From contig VBIW01000035.1 of NCBI GenBank assembly GCA_005880915.1, positions 353,728-417,727 on the forward strand: a DNA stretch of 64,000 nucleotides, in the 5' to 3' direction. This DNA comes from Chloroflexota bacterium. Lineage in GTDB: Bacteria; Chloroflexota; Dormibacteria; Dormibacterales; Dormibacteraceae. Each line of letters begins with the position of its first letter. The first letter of the stretch is position 1. A program made the translations under genes and the position numbers. Of the stretch, positions 55,397 to 64,000 are shown one piece after another. A model generated the notes under the pieces. It made no database searches. It was not told the DNA's origin and saw only the letters and a list, made by a program, of their open reading frames with translations.

Positions 55397-56530
55397 ATGA
55401 CGAGTCCGATTCGACTTCTGGGCCTGCTGGCCGCGGTGGCAGCAGGCGTGTTCGTGGCGACAGTTCCGGCCCAGGCGGCGGGCGGGGAAGACGGCGTGTC
55501 GGGGCACGGGGTCTTTGTCCAGACCAACGACCCGGGCGCGAACTCAATCGCGGCGTTTAAGCGCAACTCCGACGGAACATTGACCTACACGACCAGCTAC
55601 GCGACCGGCGGACAGGGCGGCCGCGAGGCAGGCTCCGGCTCAGATCCGCTCGCAACGCAAGGTTCCCTGCAGCTCGTTCCCGAAGAGGGGCTGCTGCTCG
55701 CGGTCAACGCCGGCAGCAACACGGTCTCAGCGTTCCGGGTACGCGGAGACAAGCTCCGGTTGTCCCAGGTGATCGCATCGGGCGGTCAGTTTCCGACCGG
55801 CCTGGCGCTGCACGGGGGCTTGCTGTACGTCCTCAACGCAGGAGGCGACGGCTCCGTGAGCGGGTATCGAGTCATCGGCGGCCGGCTCCATCCGATCGAG
55901 GGATCTACCCGGACCCTTGGGCTGGGCAATACGCCCAATCCATTCTTCTTGAAGTCGCCCGCCGAAGTCGGTTTCACGCCTGACGGCGACCACCTGATCG
56001 TGACGACCAAGACCAACAACACGGTCGACGTCTTTTCGGTCGGCGAGGACGGCCTGCTGTCGGCCGCGCCAGTCAAGAACCAGGAGGCGCCTGTGCCCTT
56101 CGCGTTCGTCTTCGATCATGCAGGCAGGATGGTCTTGAACTTCGCCGGCACCAGCTCGCTCGAGACCTTCAACGTCAATCCGGACAACACGATCACGCCG
56201 GTCAGCGCACCCGTGAGCGACACGCAGGCGGCGCTGTGCTGGATAACACCGTCTCGCGGTTACGAGTACACGTCGAACACCGGGAGCGGCAGCGTCAGCC
56301 AGTTCAGAGTCGCCGGCGACGGGACAGTGGTCCTCGTCAACGCGACCGCAGCATCGAACATCCCCGGAGCAACTGATTCGGCCGCGACCGGCGGGCAGTT
56401 CCTCTACGTCCAGAGCGGCAGCTCTGGCACAGTGCATGCGTTCAGCATTGGGGACGGCGGGTCACTGACCAGGATCCAGATCGCCAATATTCCCGACGGC
56501 GGAAGCCAGGAAGGCATCGCCGCCAACTAG
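55397..56530 (+). CDS. Secreted lactonase/YVTN-type beta-propeller protein
   Basis: Signal peptide and repeats such as GVFVQTNDPGANSIAAFKRNSDGTL, LLAVNAGSNTVSAFRVRGDKL, LYVLNAGGDGSVSGYRV. Confidence 0.85.
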   Translation: MTSPIRLLGLLAAVAAGVFVATVPAQAAGGEDGVSGHGVFVQTNDPGANSIAAFKRNSDGTLTYTTSYATGGQGGREAGSGSDPLATQGSLQLVPEEGLLLAVNAGSNTVSAFRVRGDKLRLSQVIASGGQFPTGLALHGGLLYVLNAGGDGSVSGYRVIGGRLHPIEGSTRTLGLGNTPNPFFLKSPAEVGFTPDGDHLIVTTKTNNTVDVFSVGEDGLLSAAPVKNQEAPVPFAFVFDHAGRMVLNFAGTSSLETFNVNPDNTITPVSAPVSDTQAALCWITPSRGYEYTSNTGSGSVSQFRVAGDGTVVLVNATAASNIPGATDSAATGGQFLYVQSGSSGTVHAFSIGDGGSLTRIQIANIPDGGSQEGIAAN

Positions 56531-56612
56531 TTCGAGCATCTCTGGGGTGGGCTGTCATGTGCGGCCCACCTCTTTTTGTGTCTCCTGCGCGGCGGCGCTA
56601 ATCTCCCTGGTT

Positions 56613-57242
56613 GTGGCGGGCCAGTTCATCGGGTGGAAGGGAGACTTCAAAGGCTTCTTCCTTGGCCTGCGCGCCAACAACAACAAGCCCTACTTCGACG
56701 CGCATCGCCGTCAGTACGAGGAGGAGGTCAAGGCTCCGCTGCTGGCGCTCCTCGCCGACCTCGAGCCGGAGTTCGGACCGCCCAATCGGGTCGCGCGTCC
56801 GAATCGCGACATCCGCTTCTCAGCCGACAAGTCGCCGTACAAGCTGAACATCTATGCCGATGTCGACCGTGGTGGCTATGTCGCGCTGGATGCCGAGGGT
56901 CTGGTCGCCGCCGGCGGCCGGTACATGGTGGACGATGCGCAGCTCAAGAAGCTGCGCGCGGCGGTCGCCAACGACCGGTCCGGCAAGGAGCTGGTCAGCA
57001 TCGTCGCCGACCTTCGCAAGAAGGGTTACGGCGTGGAGGGTCAGGAGCTCAAGCGCGTGCCGCCGCCCTACCCGCAAGACCACCCCCGCGGAGACCTGCT
57101 TCGCCACAAGCGCCTGATCTACTTCAAGCGATGGCCGGTCGAGCCATGGATCGCGACGCCGAAGGCGCGCGACCGCGTGGCGAAGGCGTGGCGGGATGGT
57201 GCCGCGCTCGAAGCGTGGTGCGCCCGGCACATGGATAAGTAG
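56613..57242 (+). CDS. DUF2461 family protein
   Basis: FFLGLRANNNKPYFDAHRRQYEEEVKAPLLALLADLEPEFG and RDIRFSADKSPYKLNIYA. Confidence 0.88.
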   Translation: MAGQFIGWKGDFKGFFLGLRANNNKPYFDAHRRQYEEEVKAPLLALLADLEPEFGPPNRVARPNRDIRFSADKSPYKLNIYADVDRGGYVALDAEGLVAAGGRYMVDDAQLKKLRAAVANDRSGKELVSIVADLRKKGYGVEGQELKRVPPPYPQDHPRGDLLRHKRLIYFKRWPVEPWIATPKARDRVAKAWRDGAALEAWCARHMDK

Positions 57243-58244
57243 CTAGTTCTGCATTTCGGCCAGGAGGCGCGCTGCTTCGCGGGCGTTGGTCGTCCCGTAG
57301 TTGGAAAAGCAGTTGTTGTACACGACGTGCGTGTGCTTCGTTGACCTCGCGACCGTCGCGATCTTCGGCGTCCAGTCGGCGAGCTCGTCCTCGTCGTACA
57401 GGTAGCGAAAGCGCTCCGAGGGCGGGATGTCCTTCTTCTCCCAGTTCTCCTTGTTGCGGCCATGGAATCGAAACACCGCCAGCTCGTCATTGGTCGTGAA
57501 CACGACAGGGGGCACCGAGCTCTTGAACCCCTGGGGTTCGTCGACCGCCACGTAGGGGATCTTGTTGTCCTGCAGGAACTTGATGGTCCGTTCCGCGTTC
57601 TTCTCGTTGAACCAGCTGCCGTGTCGAAATTCGACCGCGATGGGGAGGTCCAGGCGCTGCCGCGTCTCGAGGATGAGCTCCCGCGCCTCGTTGGACGGGA
57701 AGACCCACTTCGGAAACTGCACGAACACGGCTCCAAGCTTGCGGGCCCTGATCAGCGGCTCGAGCGCCTCACGGAACTGCCGATAGACCGCGTCGAGCAG
57801 CTCAACAGGCATGTCCTTGCGATAAACCCGCCTCTTCTCGATGAGCTCTGAAGGCAGGTCGTCCTTGATCGCGTTCGGCAGGCGAGACACCTCGGTCGGC
57901 TGTCCCGTCATGAGGGCGTGGGCCTTGATGTCGAACACGAAATCCTCTGGCGTCCGCTCCACCCAGCTCTCGGCCGTGCGCTTGTTGGGCAGCGCGTAGT
58001 AGGTTGCGTCGACCTCGACCATCGGGAACTGACTCGCGTAGAAGCGCAGCCGGTCTTCAGCGGTCTTCATCCCGACCGGATAGAAGACGCCAGGCGCGAT
58101 CATCGTCGGGTCGGTCCAGCTCGCGGTTCCTGAGCGCACCTCGCCGTGGCCCACGCGAATCGGCAAACGCGATATGTCTCCGGCTTCTTCCGCTCGCTTG
58201 CGCGCAACGTCTACGCCGGGGTCGTGTGGGTCGGTCCTAGCCAT
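57243..58244 (-). CDS. DUF72 domain-containing protein
   Basis: GTASWTDPT, YASQFPMVEVDATYYALP, VEFRHGSWF, RFHGRN motifs. Confidence 0.92.
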   Translation of the reverse strand: MARTDPHDPGVDVARKRAEEAGDISRLPIRVGHGEVRSGTASWTDPTMIAPGVFYPVGMKTAEDRLRFYASQFPMVEVDATYYALPNKRTAESWVERTPEDFVFDIKAHALMTGQPTEVSRLPNAIKDDLPSELIEKRRVYRKDMPVELLDAVYRQFREALEPLIRARKLGAVFVQFPKWVFPSNEARELILETRQRLDLPIAVEFRHGSWFNEKNAERTIKFLQDNKIPYVAVDEPQGFKSSVPPVVFTTNDELAVFRFHGRNKENWEKKDIPPSERFRYLYDEDELADWTPKIATVARSTKHTHVVYNNCFSNYGTTNAREAARLLAEMQN

Positions 58245-58254
58245 CCGCGGCCAT

Positions 58255-58596
58255 CTATGTCAGCCACTCGGTGGCGAAGCCTGACGCGAGATGAATGTCG
58301 ATCTGACGCAGGCGACCGGGGCCGGGATTGATGAACCCGTGTGCTTGTCCCGCGTCGACCACCGCCATCTCACCCGCGCTGACCACGTGCTTCGACTCTC
58401 CGTCGTCGAACGTGGACGTGCCTTCGATCACGATCAGGATCTCGACGTATGGGTGCCGGTGAAGACGTGGCCCTTCTCCCGGCGCGGCGTCGACGAACAG
58501 CACGCATGCGCCAACTCCGCCGTGCTCTTCGCCGACGAAGTCTCGCGAGATGACGTCACGCGGAAGTTCAGCCTGACGAAAAATCCTGATCGGCAC
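58255..58596 (-). CDS. Cupin domain-containing protein
   Basis: GPRLHRHPYVEILIVIEGTSTFDDGESKHVVSAGEMAVVDAGQAHGFINPG. Confidence 0.9.
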   Translation of the reverse strand: MPIRIFRQAELPRDVISRDFVGEEHGGVGACVLFVDAAPGEGPRLHRHPYVEILIVIEGTSTFDDGESKHVVSAGEMAVVDAGQAHGFINPGPGRLRQIDIHLASGFATEWLT

Positions 58597-58607
58597 GTGA
58601 GCCGATG

Positions 58608-60029
58608 TTAGACGAGGCTTGTGATCAGCTCGGCCTGCTCCATCAGGTGGCGCGGCGCCAGGAACTTGCGAATGATCCGCTGCCTCGCCTCGTTGCCGAG
58701 CGCCTGGGCGCCCCTCGGATCCCGCAGGAGGCCGGCGACCGCGGAGCCGAACCCCTTCAAGTCATTGGGGTCGTTGATCAGGATGCCGCTTCTCCCATGC
58801 TCGACCTGGTCTTCGATCCCGCCGACGCGGCTGGCGACGACAGGGCGTCCTTTCCACATCGCCTCGGCGACAGTCAGGCCGAAGCCCTCTGCCAGGCTTT
58901 TCTGTACCACGACGTCGGCGCGCCGCTGAAGGGCGTTGACTATGGCGGCGTTTTCTTCGGTGTCGTCCATTGGGAGCTGGGCAATCACGACGCGGTCGCG
59001 CGTCCGCGCATCCATCTCGTCACGGACGCTCGTGACCTCGCGCAGGATCTCGGACTGCTGCGGGTCGTCGTCGACCGAGTTCACGGTAGGCCCTGCAAGG
59101 ACCAACCACGAATCGACGTGTGGCGCCACGAGCTGTGCGAATCCACGAGCCACGCCGCTCGGGTCTTTCAGGCGGTCCCAGCGCGAGACCTGGACCACGA
59201 TGCGGGCGTCTACAGGAAGCGAGGCGGTGAGGTTGGCACGTCGGCGCACTCGTCCCGCGGTACCGTCGTTGCGGAGAAATGTCGCCTCGCCGTCGGCCCC
59301 GCTGAGGATGCCGCTCGCGCGCAGAATCTCGGCCACAATGTGGCCGTCCATGTCCTGGTTCTTCGTCGAGAATGCGTCGATGCAAGGCGCGATGATGTGG
59401 ATCCGCGACCCATCAGGTCCATCCCACACGTACGCCGTGCGGGAAAAGACGAAGGCCGATGCGGTCTCGAGGTAGGGCGTGAGGAACCGCCAGGCCGTGC
59501 GGACCATATCGTTGGGCTGGTCGACACCGATATGCGACCGCCAGATCACCTTCACGCCGTGGCCTGTGAGCGTGGGGACCAATCCCGCTGTTTGCGGATC
59601 GTGAAGGACCGCCACGTCGCCGGGCTTCATGAGCTCGACGAGCGCGGCTGCGTTGCCCTCCAGCGTTTGCTCGTACTCCGCGCGTTGGGCAGCGCTGAGC
59701 TCGGACCCGTCCGGGGAGACGCCGTGAAGCAGCATGTGGATCCTCTTGGTCACCTGGAAGAAGTCAGGTGAGCCTTCGATCACCAGCCAGCGCTCGTCGA
59801 CGCCGACACTCCGATCGTATGGAATGAGCGCGGCCAGAAGCTCGGCCACGCCGCCGCCGCGCCCGGCCGAGTTGACGTTCCAGACCACCTTGCCACGCAG
59901 CTTCGCTGCGAATGCCCGCATGGCGCTATCGAACTGAGACCAGGCTTCCTCGCCGAGCAGAGAGCGATAGCGCTCGATCGGCGACGGGCCGGTGTCTACG
60001 GCATGCACACGCGCTCTGGTGGCGGCCAT
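58608..60029 (-). CDS. GT4 glycosyltransferase (trehalose synthase/phosphorylase TreT-like)
   Basis: VVWNVNSAGRGGGVAELLAALIPY, VLHDPQTAGL, VVQKSLAEGFGLTVAEAMWKGRPVVASRVGGIEDQV. Confidence 0.88.
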   Translation of the reverse strand: MAATRARVHAVDTGPSPIERYRSLLGEEAWSQFDSAMRAFAAKLRGKVVWNVNSAGRGGGVAELLAALIPYDRSVGVDERWLVIEGSPDFFQVTKRIHMLLHGVSPDGSELSAAQRAEYEQTLEGNAAALVELMKPGDVAVLHDPQTAGLVPTLTGHGVKVIWRSHIGVDQPNDMVRTAWRFLTPYLETASAFVFSRTAYVWDGPDGSRIHIIAPCIDAFSTKNQDMDGHIVAEILRASGILSGADGEATFLRNDGTAGRVRRRANLTASLPVDARIVVQVSRWDRLKDPSGVARGFAQLVAPHVDSWLVLAGPTVNSVDDDPQQSEILREVTSVRDEMDARTRDRVVIAQLPMDDTEENAAIVNALQRRADVVVQKSLAEGFGLTVAEAMWKGRPVVASRVGGIEDQVEHGRSGILINDPNDLKGFGSAVAGLLRDPRGAQALGNEARQRIIRKFLAPRHLMEQAELITSLV

Positions 60030-60090
60030 AAGAGGGGAACGCCTTGACGGTCGAACCTACGGACGCGCCCTCGCGCGCGCGCGTCTCCTT

Positions 60091-60112
60091 ATCTAGATCT
60101 CACGATCTAGAT
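60091..60112. repeat. Perfect 9-bp inverted repeat in short intergenic spacer
   Basis: ATCTAGATC-tcac-GATCTAGAT, next to (CG)6 at 60072-60083. Confidence 0.7.
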
Positions 60113-60113
60113 A

Positions 60114-60488
60114 TCACGCGACGTCGGCGACCAGGTCGTCCTCGGCGACGAGGTCATTGATCGTCGCGAGCAGTTCGTCAGCCAGGCTCTGCGCTTCGCC
60201 CCGAGACAAGCCCGCAAGCGCGCGCCCATCGAATACAAGACGCGCCGGGGTTTCTCCGCTCCCGTTCGAGATTGCGCGGACCACACCGCCGAGGCGGGGC
60301 GCCTCAACGCCTTCCGGGTGCAGAGCCACCCCCACGATGACCGCGCGGGCCCCCGAGATTGGAACACCCAGCTCGAGTCGAGCGCCGCGATCGAGCGCAA
60401 CACTCTGTCCTCGGTGACGCGAGAGCCACAGGTAGACGCGTGCCAGGTCGCTTGCTCCGTCGGATTCGGTTCGTATGGCGCTCATCAT
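60114..60488 (-). CDS. Hypothetical protein (124 aa)
   Basis: Intact ORF just upstream of the TreT-like gene. Confidence 0.55.
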   Translation of the reverse strand: MMSAIRTESDGASDLARVYLWLSRHRGQSVALDRGARLELGVPISGARAVIVGVALHPEGVEAPRLGGVVRAISNGSGETPARLVFDGRALAGLSRGEAQSLADELLATINDLVAEDDLVADVA

Positions 60489-60641
60489 TTCTCCACAAAG
60501 CTACCGCCGGCTCCGCCGCGTGAATACGTAATCAGCAACCAAATCCGAGGGGCCTTTATTCGTGGCTTTTCCTGGGCGCGGATGATTGATAAGCTCATGC
60601 GTGGCATTTCGTAGGGCTCTAGCGCAGGGGGGAATTTGGGC

Positions 60642-62156
60642 ATGCGAGGTACTCTTCGCTTCGTCGCTTTGCGGCCGCGGTCGTTGCTGGCCGCCGTGTC
60701 GTTGGTCGTCCTGAGCTTGCCTGCTGGGCCGGTTCATGCGGCGACTACAGGGGCGGTCGAGACATACATCGTTACCTACAAGGACGGCGCCTCGTCCAGC
60801 AATGCCGCCACGTTGATCCAGGCCGCGGGTGGGCAGCTCGTCTACAACTACCCGCAGATCGGTGTCGCGATCGCGCGTTCCAACCGAAGCGATTTCGGAG
60901 CCAACGTGAGGGCTGATGCATCTGTAGACGGGGCTTCAACCACGACCAGCTTCAGCTCGCGGCTGGACAACGGTCAGCTGGACGCGAACGCGACCAACGC
61001 CGGCGCGCCGACCGGACCCGCGCCGGGCGACACGTTGTCCTCGCTCCAGTGGGATATGAAGCAGATCCACGCATTCGAAGCCCAGTCGATCAGCAGCGGG
61101 AGTCGATCCGTGCTCGCAGGTGACATCGACACGGGTGTCGACTTCACCCATCCAGACCTCGCACAGAACATCGACTTTGCGAACAGCGTCTCCTGCATCG
61201 GAGGCAGCCCGAATACTGCGCCCTCGGCGTGGAAGGATGACAACGGGCATGGCACCCACACGGCGGGGACAATCGCGGCCGCGCGCAACGGATTGGGGAT
61301 CGTTGGTGTCGCGCCCAACGTCAGGCTGGCCGCGATCAAGGCGGGAACCGCCGATGGATTCTTCTTCCCAGAGTCGGTTGTGTGCGCGTTCATGTGGGCG
61401 GGTACGCACCACTTCAACGTGACTAACAACAGCTACTTCGCCGACCCGTGGTACTTCAACTGCAAGAACGACCCGGTCCAGCGGGCGATCTGGAAGGCCG
61501 AATCCCGCGCCATCAAATTCGCGATGCAGCAGGGCGTCAGCGTCGTTGCGGCCGAAGGCAACTTCTCGGATGATTTGGCGCACCCGACGCAGGACGTGAT
61601 CAGCCCGGACACGGGTCCCGGTGTGCCTCGGACCGTGCATAACGACTGTGTCGTCATCCCGGTTGAGATTCCGGGCGTGATCGGCGTGACGGCCGATGGC
61701 AGCCTGCAGATGAAGTCGTTTTACTCGAACTACGGGGTGGGCGTCACGCAGGTGACCGCGCCCGGCGGGGACAGCATCCTTCAGCCGACGGCGGATCCCG
61801 GCCATGGACGAGTCCTCTCGACGTGGCCTTCTTACATCTTCTGCCGTCGCGAAATCGTCGACCCGAACGTCCCGACCGCAACCTACTGCTGGGCGCAGGG
61901 CACGTCGATGGCGTCACCGCACGTCACCGGCGTGGTCGCGCTGATCGAAAGCGTCGGGATGACCAACCCTGGCCGGGTGCAGGCTCGCGTCAACAACACC
62001 GCCGACGCAATGCAATGCCCGAACGCCGCCGTGGTGGCCCTCTATGCGCCATTTCCATCGGCGAGCAACGGAGCGCCGCAGCAGTGCACCGGCGGCGCCG
62101 GTTACAGCTCCTGGTTCGGACACGGGCAGGTCAACGCCCTTTCCGCCGTGAGCTAG
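60642..62156 (+). CDS. Secreted S8 family serine peptidase (subtilisin-like)
   Basis: Signal peptide; catalytic motifs DIDTGVDFTHPDL, NGHGTHTAGTIAA, GTSMASPHVTGVVAL. Confidence 0.95.
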   Translation: MRGTLRFVALRPRSLLAAVSLVVLSLPAGPVHAATTGAVETYIVTYKDGASSSNAATLIQAAGGQLVYNYPQIGVAIARSNRSDFGANVRADASVDGASTTTSFSSRLDNGQLDANATNAGAPTGPAPGDTLSSLQWDMKQIHAFEAQSISSGSRSVLAGDIDTGVDFTHPDLAQNIDFANSVSCIGGSPNTAPSAWKDDNGHGTHTAGTIAAARNGLGIVGVAPNVRLAAIKAGTADGFFFPESVVCAFMWAGTHHFNVTNNSYFADPWYFNCKNDPVQRAIWKAESRAIKFAMQQGVSVVAAEGNFSDDLAHPTQDVISPDTGPGVPRTVHNDCVVIPVEIPGVIGVTADGSLQMKSFYSNYGVGVTQVTAPGGDSILQPTADPGHGRVLSTWPSYIFCRREIVDPNVPTATYCWAQGTSMASPHVTGVVALIESVGMTNPGRVQARVNNTADAMQCPNAAVVALYAPFPSASNGAPQQCTGGAGYSSWFGHGQVNALSAVS

Positions 62157-62192
62157 AGGTTCAACAGGGGGGCGAGCGCGTTCTCAAGTTGA

Positions 62193-62612
62193 ATGCGCCT
62201 CGCCCGCCTGGTCGTCGTCGCCCCGCCCGCCTTCGTACTCATGGTCGTTTCGACCTGCGCGCAGCCAAGCTCGCCGCAGGCCACGTCACGATCGGAGCCG
62301 CCGCGTTGCGCCAAAACTTTTGTCAACGCGATAACTTCCTCCGACGCCACTCCAGGCGTGTGGGATTGTCTGAGTCCCGCCTATCAGAACCGACTCGAGG
62401 GCCAGGGCGATCGTGTCTTCGCGGTCGACGTGCCGCTTTGGACGCATTACAGATATCTCGGCGTGGATCACAACATCGCGCTGTTCGACCTCACGGTGAA
62501 TGGGACGGTCGAGCCGGCGGTCTACAACCCGCCGGTCAGCCACGTGATCATGGCGGTCTACCTCGACTCGGGCGGCAAGGTCGATCGAGCCAAGGCGGCG
62601 ACCCCTAGCTAG
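62193..62612 (+). CDS. Hypothetical secreted/lipoprotein
   Basis: N-terminal hydrophobic stretch with Cys (LVVVAPPAFVLMVVSTCAQ), intact ORF. Confidence 0.55.
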   Translation: MRLARLVVVAPPAFVLMVVSTCAQPSSPQATSRSEPPRCAKTFVNAITSSDATPGVWDCLSPAYQNRLEGQGDRVFAVDVPLWTHYRYLGVDHNIALFDLTVNGTVEPAVYNPPVSHVIMAVYLDSGGKVDRAKAATPS

Positions 62613-63069
62613 AGAGTTGCGCCTCGAGCCGGTCGAGGAATGCACTTTGCGCCGCAAGGATCATGCGCCGTGCCGCCTCGAGGTCGAACCAGGCCGCCTT
62701 GTCGACTTCTGGAAATTCCTGCGTCTTGCCCGATCGCGGCGGCCACTCGATGGCGAACGTGCTGCTGGACACCCGCGAGACATCCAGGTCTCCGCTAAGC
62801 GCCCACGCGTGGACGACCTTGCCGCCGGCCTGTCGGAGTGAACCGAGCGACGATACATCGCCTTCGGGGGGAGGCACGCCCAGCTCCTCCTGGAACTCCC
62901 GGCGCGCGACATCGAGACGCGACTCGCCGGCCCCCATCTCGCCCTTCGGGATCGACCACGCTCCCGCCTCGCGGCGCTTCCAGAACGGTCCGCCCGGGTG
63001 CACGAGAAGGACCTCTGGCTTGCCGTCGCGGACCCGATAGAGCACCAATCCGGCGCTCTCGACGGTCAT
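62605..63069 (-). CDS. NUDIX hydrolase
   Basis: SIPKGEMGAGESRLDVARREFQEELGV matches the Nudix box. Confidence 0.93.
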   Translation of the reverse strand: MTVESAGLVLYRVRDGKPEVLLVHPGGPFWKRREAGAWSIPKGEMGAGESRLDVARREFQEELGVPPPEGDVSSLGSLRQAGGKVVHAWALSGDLDVSRVSSSTFAIEWPPRSGKTQEFPEVDKAAWFDLEAARRMILAAQSAFLDRLEAQLSS

Positions 63070-63245
63070 CCGAACCTTGTTTGGCTCACAGCGGAAGTCC
63101 CGCCTCGAGGTGGGCGAGCGCGCGGTCCGCGACCTGGACCAGCCGAGATATCCCCTAGCACGTTCTTCAACTACCTGGAACTATTGCATTTCTGTCGTGG
63201 CAGTCCGCGTAAGTTGACAGGACTGAACCAAGGAGGGACTGATTG

Positions 63246-63563
63246 ATGCCATACGACGAAAGCGAGAAGGCATGGGACCGCTTCGAGGCCGATATCCAGG
63301 GCCTCGCGGGTGAGCTGAAGCGCCACTACCGCAGCACGAGTGACGAGAAGCACACCGCCGAGCTCAACCGATCGCTGGAGCAGCTGCGCCAGGCGGCGGA
63401 ATCCGTCTTCAAGTCGCTGGAGAGCGCGACCCGCGACCCTCAGGTCCGCGGCAAGACAAAGGACACCGCGCGGTCGTTTGGGATGGCCGTCGCCGAGACG
63501 TTCCGCGATCTCAGCGACGAGATCGATAAGGCAGTGCGCAAGCCCGCCGAAACGAAGAAGTAA
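63246..63563 (+). CDS. Small helical hypothetical protein
   Basis: Charged helical composition, intact ORF with preceding AAGGAGG ribosome-binding site. Confidence 0.6.
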   Translation: MPYDESEKAWDRFEADIQGLAGELKRHYRSTSDEKHTAELNRSLEQLRQAAESVFKSLESATRDPQVRGKTKDTARSFGMAVAETFRDLSDEIDKAVRKPAETKK

Positions 63564-63694
63564 CGACGGCCTAGTTGAAGTTCCCACCCACATTTGGCAC
63601 TAGGCCGCAGTGGCCATCAGGGGCACAGCCAAGGGTGGAGAGGTTCGAACGCAGGAATGCCCTGACCTGCGGAGCCCGCGAAAAAGCCTAGCCC

Positions 63695-64000
63695 TTAGTC
63701 CGGTCCGCGTCCGAAGGTGATCGTCGGTGCGATCGGCACGATGTCGCGATCATCGGTCTTGACCAATTGCCAGCCGCCCTCATGAACTTTCCAGTGATGC
63801 CGGTGACAGAGCAGCACCAGGTTGTCCAGGTCGGTCGACCCACCGCGAATCCAATGCACCAGGTGATGGCCGTCGCACCACGATGCCGGCCGTTCGCAGC
63901 CGGGCCACACGCAGTGTCCGTCGCGCGCCTTTAGAGCCCGCTTCGCCGGTCCGGCGATGACTCGCCTCGAGCGGCCCATGTCGATGACCACCGACTCCTC
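63695..64000 (-). CDS. HNH endonuclease domain protein (DUF222-type), 5' end beyond window
   Basis: CVWPGCERPASWCDGHHLVHWIRGGSTDLDNLVLLCHRHHWKVHEGGW. Confidence 0.85.
   Translation of the reverse strand, partial: EESVVIDMGRSRRVIAGPAKRALKARDGHCVWPGCERPASWCDGHHLVHWIRGGSTDLDNLVLLCHRHHWKVHEGGWQLVKTDDRDIVPIAPTITFGRGPD

Noticed and set aside
58605-59771. 388-aa plus-strand ORF
   Set aside because: Shadow of the TreT-like glycosyltransferase gene.
63600-63690. Possible tRNA because of GAGGTTCGAAC sequence
   Set aside because: No complementary T-stem, anticodon arm or acceptor stem could be formed around it.

Overview
This is a GC-rich bacterial chromosomal window, densely coding, with the organism not determinable from sequence alone. 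The codon and gene content look like a terrestrial Chloroflexota/Dormibacterota/Actinobacteria-like genome (inference). I recognised no rRNA, tRNA, CRISPR array, transposase or phage module. Main blocks: (1) hemH fragment, enoyl-CoA hydratase, DUF1206, diacylglycerol-kinase-like protein, two PAP2 phosphatases, and a cysteine-less glutaredoxin-like protein; (2) GH38 alpha-mannosidase and acyl-CoA ligase; (3) Fur-family regulator divergent from a metal ABC operon with two permeases; (4) a LacI-regulated locus with an Opp/Dpp-type transporter (one protein is a permease-ATPase fusion), GH3 glycosidase and a secreted beta-helix protein, with a consensus promoter and a 28-bp perfect palindromic double operator; (5) a second LacI-regulated locus with PfkB kinase, CUT1 transporter and polyol-type dehydrogenase, with paired GACAACGTTGTC operators; (6) glycogen synthase, adenine deaminase, class III aminotransferase, threonine synthase with an eroded zinc ribbon, CorA, and an ECF sigma/membrane protein pair; (7) a minus-strand signalling operon (about 45.8-51.4 kb) encoding a small membrane protein, a Ser/Thr-kinase-REC-HD-GYP fusion, a multi-TM hybrid histidine kinase with two RECs, two stand-alone RECs and a half-REC, next to a divergent PAS-GAF-GAF-LuxR regulator gene region; (8) an OmpR-type two-component system beside a beta-propeller protein, then DUF2461, DUF72, cupin, a TreT-like glycosyltransferase, subtilisin, NUDIX and HNH genes. 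The signalling operon in (7) is the best candidate for an undescribed system.
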